Source: Gongronella butleri (taxonomy: Eukaryota; Mucoromycota; Mucoromycetes; Mucorales; Cunninghamellaceae). Taken from it: DNA of 64,000 bases. Positions 57,520-64,000 of this stretch are shown here, in pieces; the stretch's first letter is position 1; each line of letters starts with the position of its first letter. Below the pieces are notes generated by a model. That model saw only the letters and a program-made list of their open reading frames with translations, was not told where the DNA came from and did not search any database. Location: assembly GCA_025201375.1 (NCBI GenBank), contig JAIWZP010000024.1, forward strand, positions 410,206-474,205, read 5' to 3'. A program made the position numbers and the translations under genes.

Positions 57520-58810
57520 CCACCTTTGGTCACAGATTCATTCGAGGTGATTCGCGCGTCGATACGTTGAGTCTTTGTCGCGATGCTACGAAAATGAACA
57601 AGATCTTACCCCCCCCCCTTTGCTGGGCACGTCCTGCGGACCTTGTTTATCGGGCCCTACATTTTAACTAGAGAACGATGAACGTGAAACTGCAACGATG
57701 TTAAGTTTTAACAGGGATCGGATTACTCGGCCCTAAAAAAATGCATTTTGCATAAATCAGGGCCAAATCAGTGTCCAAACGATATCTGATGGCTAATCCA
57801 CCGAGATCTCAACACGGTGTCCTCCAAACACAAGCGCTTTTACCGCTTTTGAACACATAATCATTTGAGATGACTCACGCGTCGATAAGTTGGACCGTTG
57901 TCGCGTGCGCCAACAAGATGGACAATACTTTATCCCCCTTTTGCTGTGCACGTCCTCAAGATCTTGGCCATCGGGACCTATATTTCAGCTAGAGGATACT
58001 GAACACAAAAAGTCGAGGATGTCAAATTTTCTCAGAGATCAAGACTATTCAGTCCTGAGAAAATGCATTTTTCATAAATTCAGAGCCAAAACAAGATCAA
58101 AACGATTCCTGAAGGTTAACTCGCCGAGAACTTGACGCGATGTCTCGAAACTGCAAGCGCTTTTACCGCGTAAGTTCGCTGACTCATTTGAGGTGACTTA
58201 CGTGTCCGGGCGTTCAGTCGTTGTCGCAATACGAGACCAGATGGTGGTGATCTTACCCCCTTTACGCCTACCTATGAAACTGACGCTTCCTCAGAAACTT
58301 GCTCACCTGGTCTCAAATTTGAAGCAGTTGATGGTAAACCCGATTCTCCAACTGTTTAAATTTTGTTCGCGGATCGGATCACTCAGTCTCGAGAAATCTC
58401 GAGATTCGTGTTTGCCACTGAAACCCAGAGCCAAAATAATATTTTACGCGTTTCTCCCGATGAGCCTGATCATATCGTTCCAAATTTAGGTCAGTGGATA
58501 CTAGACCCAAAACCTCGAAGATTCCAAGTTTTTCTAGAGATCGGATCGATCAGTCGTGAGAAAATCCATTTTCATAAATTCAGGGCCAAATCAGTATCAA
58601 AACGATCCCTGAAGGCTAAGTAGCTGAGAAATCGACGCGATGTCCCCAAACCACAAGCGCTTTTACCGCAGTTGCCCATTAATTCATTTGAGGTGATTTA
58701 CGCATCGGGGTGCTCAACCGTTGCCGCGGTACGGGACCAAATGCTGCTGATCTTACCCCCTTTACGCCTATGAAACTGACGCTTCCTCATCAGAAACTTG
58801 CTCATCTGGT
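57520..58810 (+). repeat. Degenerate tandem array of about 320-500-bp units
   Basis: The core ATTYRAGGTGAYT, followed by a DCGCGTCG-like string, recurs near 57538, 57861, 58181 and 58681. Each unit also carries CTTACCCCC with TTTACG or TTTGC, a segment CATAAATTCAGRGCCAAA, and an end block AAGCGCTTTTACCGC. Spacing is about 323, 320 and 500 bp. The core also occurs once at about 36489, next to the P-loop relic. No open frame crosses the units. Confidence 0.65.
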
Positions 58811-59047
58811 TCCAAATTTGGACCAGTTGATGGCGAACCCAATTCTTGAACGGCGTTGTTGTTGATTTTGTTCGCGAATCGGATCACGCTGTCTCGAGAA
58901 ATCTCGAGATCCACGTTTGCTAGCTACTGTAGTGAAACCCCAGAGCCAAATTATACAGTATGATATGCGTTTCTCCCAATGAGCGGTCACCTACCTGTAG
59001 GCTGTTGTCGACAATAATTTTAGAAAGTGGGCTACTGTATTTTTGTA

Positions 59048-59225
59048 TTTGGCTGTAGCGTGTTTTTGTCAAATTCATTTCGCGGTAAAATCATGATTCG
59101 ATCATCGCCAAACTTTGTCACTTGGCTTTTTCAGCGTCTCTCTTTGAAAGAAAAATTAAAAAACCAGAAGATGATGATCGGGCTGTTTTCGTGGCATGCG
59201 CCGTTTTCAAGAATGGGCACAAATC
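59048..59225 (+). repeat. Dispersed repeat family B, copy 2
   Basis: Closely matches 24335-24510 in the same orientation, with a 2-3 base insertion (AAGATGATGATCGGG versus ATGTTGATCGGG). Confidence 0.68.
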
Positions 59226-60487
59226 CGTGGATGACCAACACAAATCATGAATCGATTGCCTCCCAACCTTTGCCCTTTGACTACAGTATTTCGCCGCACC
59301 TTATTCAATAACACAACATGAAACCCCAAGATTGACAGGATCGTTTTGCAGGTGAATTCGAAATCTCAACATTTTTACAAAAATGCAGAATTAATGTAAA
59401 TGCCACAAATCATCATGGTTGGGTGGCCCAAAATCTATGATATGTACACATAATGTTTTATGATACCGACGCGACTCTTTTTGAAAAATCGCTCAAACCA
59501 GGAGTCGACCGAGTCATCGTGCAGATTGTTGTATTTGCCTGCTTTACAGAGCTTGATTTAATAAGAAAAGCCTAACAGACGCTTGGTCTGTCAACGAAAG
59601 AAAGCATAAGCGCGTCTTAAACGCGCTCAACGCGTCAATGCGTGTGCAAGCAGCGATCAAAGAATTAGAATGCTGACTTGTTGCCGCAATTGAATCTTTC
59701 GCATGCCGCTCCTCTAAGCGGGCATTGCCCAATTGGGTAATGCTCCCGCTCTGCTCGTCACAAAAGCCCGCTGTCGGCTGGTCATCTCCTTTTACCGCTT
59801 TTTCATGCGTTTTGGAAGAATGCGCATCTTCCTCCATCTCGGTCTCTGTACGCATTATCACATTGTCTCAGATGCTTAAGTACAGTAGAAACACACCCTC
59901 ACGGTTTCATAGCCTGCTTTGATCACTAAGTGATCAATGCCTTTTGAGAAACAAAAGAAAAAAAAAAGAAAAATGGCCTGTCCGTGCCAAACATTGCATG
60001 TTGGCACACACGACTCGAACCATTATGTTTCTCGCACTTGCGCACCAAGTGAAACAACACGGTGCTTGCAAGCATTGGCATGTTTTAATCCTCTGGGATG
60101 GGCATAACGTTTTGTTTGAGATCTGCGCGGCCATGTCTTGGTCTCACGCCCCTGTTTCCTTATTCAGACGCCGCGACAGCTTCATTTTACGCGTCTGCGC
60201 ATCTAGCCTATCCGTCTAGGCATTTTTCATTTTTGTATAAATATCGAGATCTTTTCATTTTTTTTAACGACTTACTTCATTCTCGTTATTCTTAACGTCT
60301 CTATCTTTTTCACCCTTTTTTGCTCAAAAGCTACCCCATATTCTTCACAGATGAATCCAAAAATCCGACATTTCCACAAGGCTATCTGGCACGAGTCTCT
60401 CAAAATATTTCGTGCATCGCGGTGAAATGGCACCGATCGAAAGAGACCCACTCGGGTGTCATTTCTTGACTGTTTGCTTGCCCGGTG
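59226..60487. other. Gene-less region
   Basis: No supported gene, RNA or repeat. A 105-codon minus frame at 59544-59861 has no recognised domain and was not accepted. Confidence 0.4.
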
Positions 60488-60700
60488 TAGGGTTGCTTAT
60501 TGAGATTCTCGATCGTTGTCCCGAAATCTCGATCGGCTTATTGAGCGATATGAGACAGCCCAAATCTCGATCGTCTCGAAAGTTTTTTTTTATGGATCTC
60601 GAATCTCGATCAAAATCTCGACAGGCGCTTAAGCTGGGTGATTGTTGAATCTCGCTCGATCGCTCGATTGTATCATAATCTCGATCGCTCGAAATCTCGA
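60488..60700 (+). mobile_element. Left arm of a second MITE copy (TAGGGTTGCTTAT end)
   Basis: Begins TAGGGTTGCTTATTGAGATT and runs parallel to the first roughly 140 bp of the MITE at 61908, including CGGCTTATTGAGCGA and several TCTCGATC motifs. I do not find a matching right terminus, so it is truncated, decayed, or the end of a larger element. Confidence 0.65.
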
Positions 60701-60849
60701 AGACAAAGCAACAGCACCGGTTTTATGGTGCTGAATGAATAGACAGCCTTATTTGTTTTATTTAAAAAAATTGATACTGTAGGACATACATACCGGTACA
60801 GTGTAGTGATATTTATGAGGGATAAAATATGGTGTCGAGAGTTTGACCC

Positions 60850-60975
60850 TCTTTTTTTTTTTTTCTTTTTTTTTCTTTTTTTTTCTTTTGTTCTTTATTT
60901 TTCTTTTTTTCTTTTTTTTTTCTTTTGTTCTTTATTTTTCTTTTTTTCTTTTTTTTTCTTTTTTCCTTTTTTTTT
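60850..60975 (+). repeat. Long pyrimidine tract with internal duplication
   Basis: About 125 bp almost without purines. A block TTTTCTTTTGTTCTTTATTT occurs twice, roughly 40 bp apart, so the tract grew by tandem duplication. It lies just beyond the 3' end of the hAT gene. Confidence 0.8.
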
Positions 60976-61907
60976 GGCTGTTTTGGCGATCAATCAGTAG
61001 TGGGAGAAGGTACGAAAAATGGGCTGCTATTCTTCGCTGTTTTCGTCGCTGTCATCGCTTGCCGACGACTCGTACTCATCATCATCGTCCGTACTGAAAA
61101 ACTTGTTGCTGTTGTTGACACCTTTCTTGTTGTTGTTGGACATGTCATCACTGCGGGCAAATTTAGTCCAATAGTCGCACAGCAGTTGTTCCTTGATGTG
61201 TTGCGGCAAAATTCTGTTTTGCTGCGGCGTCCCCATCATTGTGCGTGCGTGCGAAAACACCCTCTCGGATGGTGTGGACGTTGCCGGTATCCGGATGTAA
61301 TCCTGTGCCATGTCCGCAATTTTTGGCCAACGAGCTCCGTTAATTTTCCAGTATACCAAAGGATACTCGTTTATGTTGTCGTCATCCGTGAGATGGGGTC
61401 GTGGTTGAGTTGTGTAATCCTCGAGCTCGTCGGGAAGTGGAGCTGGTCTGGATGGATAGTGATATTTTTTTTCCAAGTGCTTGACGATTTTCTTTTTTTT
61501 CTTTGCAGGTGTGGGGGGCGGCGCCACTGATGAGGAGGTCGCTGAGGCTGTAGTAGGCGTCACAGGCTGCGCATCGTCCGGTGTGGAGGATAGGCAATAT
61601 TGAGATTTCCAGACACCGCGTACTTGATTTTTGGCGAATTGAACCACATGCTCGTCCCAGGAATCATCCTCTTCCCAATAGCTGAACCTCATACGTGGCT
61701 CAATTGTGGTCGCTACCGAGTATATGCTGGTCAGATCCGTACGGTCGTAGTAGTGGGCCAACTTGTTCCACGCCTGCTCCGCCGCCAGTTGAATTTCAGG
61801 GTGAAAGTCGTCTTGGTGGTCCTTGAACCTGTGTTCCAGGCTTGTCAGCAGATCATTGTATACTGGGATGACGTTCACGATTGACGGGTAACTTGTGCTT
61901 GACGAAA

Positions 61908-62491
61908 TAGGGTTGCTTATTGAGAATCTCGATCAAGATCTCGAAATCTCGATCGGCTTATTGAGCGAGATGAGACGACTCCAATCTCGATCATCTCGCT
62001 AAAAAATAAATTTGAATCTCGAATCTCGATCGAAATCTCGATAAAAATTAAGTTTTAGTGTTTGTGTGCCACCTGGACGCAATAATTAATTCTCAAATCG
62101 AGCCTTGTGGCGTAATGGTTCTGTCTTTGCACGCCTCTCTGGTGATGTGGGGTTCAAATCCTAACTTTGGATTGGATTTTCGAACACTTTTTTGATTTTT
62201 GGGCTGAACTTTTTGCTTGGAAATAGCTTACTTCTCGAAAAAGTCTCGAAATATCGATCAATCGTGATCTCAATCGTAATATCGATCGATTTCTCGATCG
62301 AAAATGTTCATCAAAAGGTCAAAAAATCTTTGAATTCTTGAAAAATGGGTGCATGAGAATCTCGATAAGTCTCGAATCTCGAAAGATGAGATGCTGTCTC
62401 GATAACCATATCGATCGAGACACGTCAAATTATTCTTCGATCGAGACGAGATGGGGTCAATCTCGTCTCAATCGACCGATAAGCAACCCTA
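61908..62491. mobile_element. 584-bp MITE, hAT-like, nested in the transposase gene
   Basis: Perfect 13-bp terminal inverted repeats (TAGGGTTGCTTAT / ATAAGCAACCCTA) and an 8-bp target duplication TGACGAAA (61900-61907 and 62492-62499). An 8-bp duplication with a TAGGG-type end is typical of hAT elements. The interior has no coding capacity, consists largely of TCTCGATC-type palindromic motifs, and contains a tRNA-like stretch. Removing the element plus one duplication restores the transposase frame. Confidence 0.92.
62100..62175 (+). other. tRNA-Ala(UGC)-like sequence inside the MITE
   Basis: TGTGGCGTAATGG (62106-62118) fits the start and A box of tRNA-Ala, CTTTGCACGC (62125-62134) fits its anticodon loop with TGC, and GGTTCAAATCC (62151-62161) is a near-perfect B box. 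The stems are largely mispaired and the D loop is shortened, so it is not a working tRNA. It may be a captured tRNA or a SINE head with a usable polymerase III promoter. Confidence 0.5.
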
Positions 62492-64000
62492 TGACGAAAC
62501 ATATGGTGTTACCATGGCAAATTCGTGCAGCGCGCCTTTGAGTGCCTTGATATGTCCCCACTCCTCGTCCGTAAGCAGGTACTTTGCCAGCACCGAATCG
62601 CCGCGCAACATCGCGTCAATTGCGAGCCGGGAATGCAATGCGCGCCGAAGCATGGTAAACGTAGAGTTCCAGCGCGTACGGACGTCCAAAACAAGCAGCT
62701 TGACGTGCGGACGCAGAGGGTATTCAACCCGGTAGCAATTGCGGTATTTCTCGGAGCGCTGAGGGGAAGCCCTGTCAAAAAAAAAAGAGTGAGCACATAT
62801 GCGAACTACATACAGTAATAGGCTTTTTGTTTCCGTTTTTTACCTGATCATCTGTATTCCGCGTCTGAGCTTCTTTAGTGCCCCTGACGGAGTTTGGCCG
62901 CGTGTGAACTCTCGTTCGTCATTGATCTCGGAGTTGCCGCGGGCGTCGGTTGCCTCGAGTGTAGCCTGGTCAGGTGCTTGTGCGCATAGGCCCGTCGGCC
63001 CCAAAAACGCCTGCACTGTCAAATTAATGACGTGCGCCAAACATGACACGTGGGTGTTCCGGGCCGTAATCGGAAACCTAAAAAACATGCATTAGAACGG
63101 TCAAAACCAGAAAGCCGTCATTGCAACAACTGTAAATGAAAGGACAAGCGTAATTACCACCAATCCTTCGTGTCCAACTCGAGTTCACGCATCATGACAA
63201 TGTTGTTGGCAGCATTGTCCGTCGTCACACTGATAATCTTGTTTTCGAGCTTGAACTGACGTACAATGTCCATAAACATAGTGGCTAGGTGCCGGCCAGT
63301 ATGCGAACCATCGAAAGGTTCAAAGCCAATTGGCAGCCCACGAAGCACCCATTGATCCATTTGACCGCTTACATCACGTTCCGTCCAGTGAACCGTAGTA
63401 AAGGCAACAAATGAGTGGTTATTTGGGGAGGTCCAGCCATCAGTTGTAATTGACACCTTTCTGAATTGTTTTAGGTGATTCACGACAACATCTTGCAAGC
63501 GGGAAAAACGAGCAGAAATCTATTTAAAAATATCAAGGAATAGGAGGGATGTTGAGAAACAAACACACATGAGAAGTGCCATATTATATGAAAGGTTTAC
63601 CATTGCTCTTGCAGTGTGCCGGCTTGGCACCCTCACTGCCGAGATACTGGAAGCCAAAGATACTTGGTAAAAGAGTGCTTGAAGGTGCTCATTCTCCACG
63701 AGCCGCAATGGAACCTGGGCGTCCAGAATAAAATCGAGGCAGGGTTTCCCTGAAAGACGCACTGTCGAATTCGGACGGGATAGCCGATCTATGGCGCTTC
63801 ATGCCGGCAATCGCCGTGTCCAATGGCCCTTGCCAATCGGTATCAGCAGCTTGCGAGTGCGGGTTGGGTGCACTTGACGCGTCCACTCTGTGATAGACTC
63901 TCAAGTGACGCACCATTCCAGTAGTGTTTTTTTCCTTTGACGGCACCAAACTTTTTGAGCAGCTCTTGTACAGGCACTTGAGATACTCACCCGTTTCATC

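Larger units (their letters stand above)
61027..64000 (-). pseudogene. hAT-superfamily transposase gene, interrupted and cut by the right edge
   Basis: Reading from right to left: a BED-type finger (C-x4-C ... H-x4-H near 63985-63893), a conserved DAQVPLRLVENE segment, then exons 63519-63158 (ITTDGWTSPNNHSF, TDNAANN), 63077-62844 (SCLAHVINL), 62771 to 62492 (LDVRTRWNSTF) and a last part 61907-61027 with the hAT C-terminal dimerisation domain (IPATSTPSERVFS). Introns of 63-82 nt join these in phase. Two defects are visible: the MITE at 61908-62491, and a one-base length change in an A run at 63730-63733 that shifts the frame between the finger and the catalytic region. Several conserved transposase blocks remain readable, so the decay is recent. 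As it stands it is unlikely to be active unless the MITE leaves. Confidence 0.88.

Noticed and set aside
57520..58810. CRISPR-like array
   Set aside because: Units are long, degenerate and lack constant short repeats with unique spacers; the host is also a eukaryote.
59544..59861. 105-codon minus-strand frame
   Set aside because: Biased but featureless composition and no recognised motif or gene-like flanks.
59995..60085. tRNA-like B box on the minus strand (GGTTCGAGTCG)
   Set aside because: No A box at the right distance and no acceptor pairing.
60850..60975. Pyrimidine tract as a telomere or coding repeat
   Set aside because: No telomere-like unit; it is a simple T/C tract with one duplicated block.

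Overview
This window is nuclear DNA of a eukaryote with compact, intron-rich genes. Most coding exons are interrupted by spliceosomal introns of roughly 50-220 nt, which usually carry a long uninterrupted T tract before the 3' AG. Every multi-exon model below was built by hand from GT-AG sites (one GC-AG), and the exon lengths were checked to keep phase. The gene content fits a fungus that is probably outside the Dikarya. For a fungus: an Alb1-like 60S factor, a PHD-JmjC Jhd1-type demethylase, and an AidB-type acyl-CoA dehydrogenase ending in a peroxisomal signal. For an early-diverging lineage: genes usually absent from yeasts (ZNF277, TMEM164, LARP7-like). The lineage is an inference and was not tested by a tree.

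Layout. 0.4-3.7 kb: a minus-strand tandem array of four intronless GNAT acetyltransferase genes (the fourth broken by a nonsense codon), then a small secreted protein. 4.4-20.5 kb: a dense housekeeping block with 2-hydroxyacyl-CoA lyase, LARP7-like RNA-binding protein, Rab geranylgeranyltransferase beta, RPF1, a Qa-SNARE, ZNF277, ribosomal P1 and a JHDM1-type histone demethylase. 20.5-25.6 kb: a gene-poor stretch with dispersed repeats and a 5'-truncated LINE that has a poly(A) tail and a 17-bp target duplication. 25.6-33.1 kb: TMEM164 family protein, a proline-rich orphan, and an oversized MUS81. 33.5-39.0 kb: repeats, a coding-like 18-bp minisatellite and a P-loop relic. 39.0-57.3 kb: two paralogous NAD-type short-chain dehydrogenases, adjacent ESCRT-III genes CHMP3 and CHMP1, a peroxisomal acyl-CoA dehydrogenase, a zinc-finger/membrane orphan, cystathionine gamma-lyase, and PDCD2/Tsr4, Alb1-like and ZPR1. 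57.4-64 kb: degenerate tandem repeats and a hAT transposase gene running off the right edge. That gene carries a nested 584-bp MITE with 13-bp terminal inverted repeats and an 8-bp target duplication.

Functional themes. Several genes serve ribosome assembly and translation (RPF1, P1, PDCD2/Tsr4, Alb1-like, ZPR1). Others serve membrane traffic (RabGGTase beta, Qa-SNARE, two ESCRT-III subunits) or peroxisomal lipid metabolism (hydroxyacyl-CoA lyase ending AKI, acyl-CoA dehydrogenase ending AKL). Three divergent pairs are separated by only 107-217 bp and may share promoters. No CRISPR array, rRNA or intact tRNA gene was seen.
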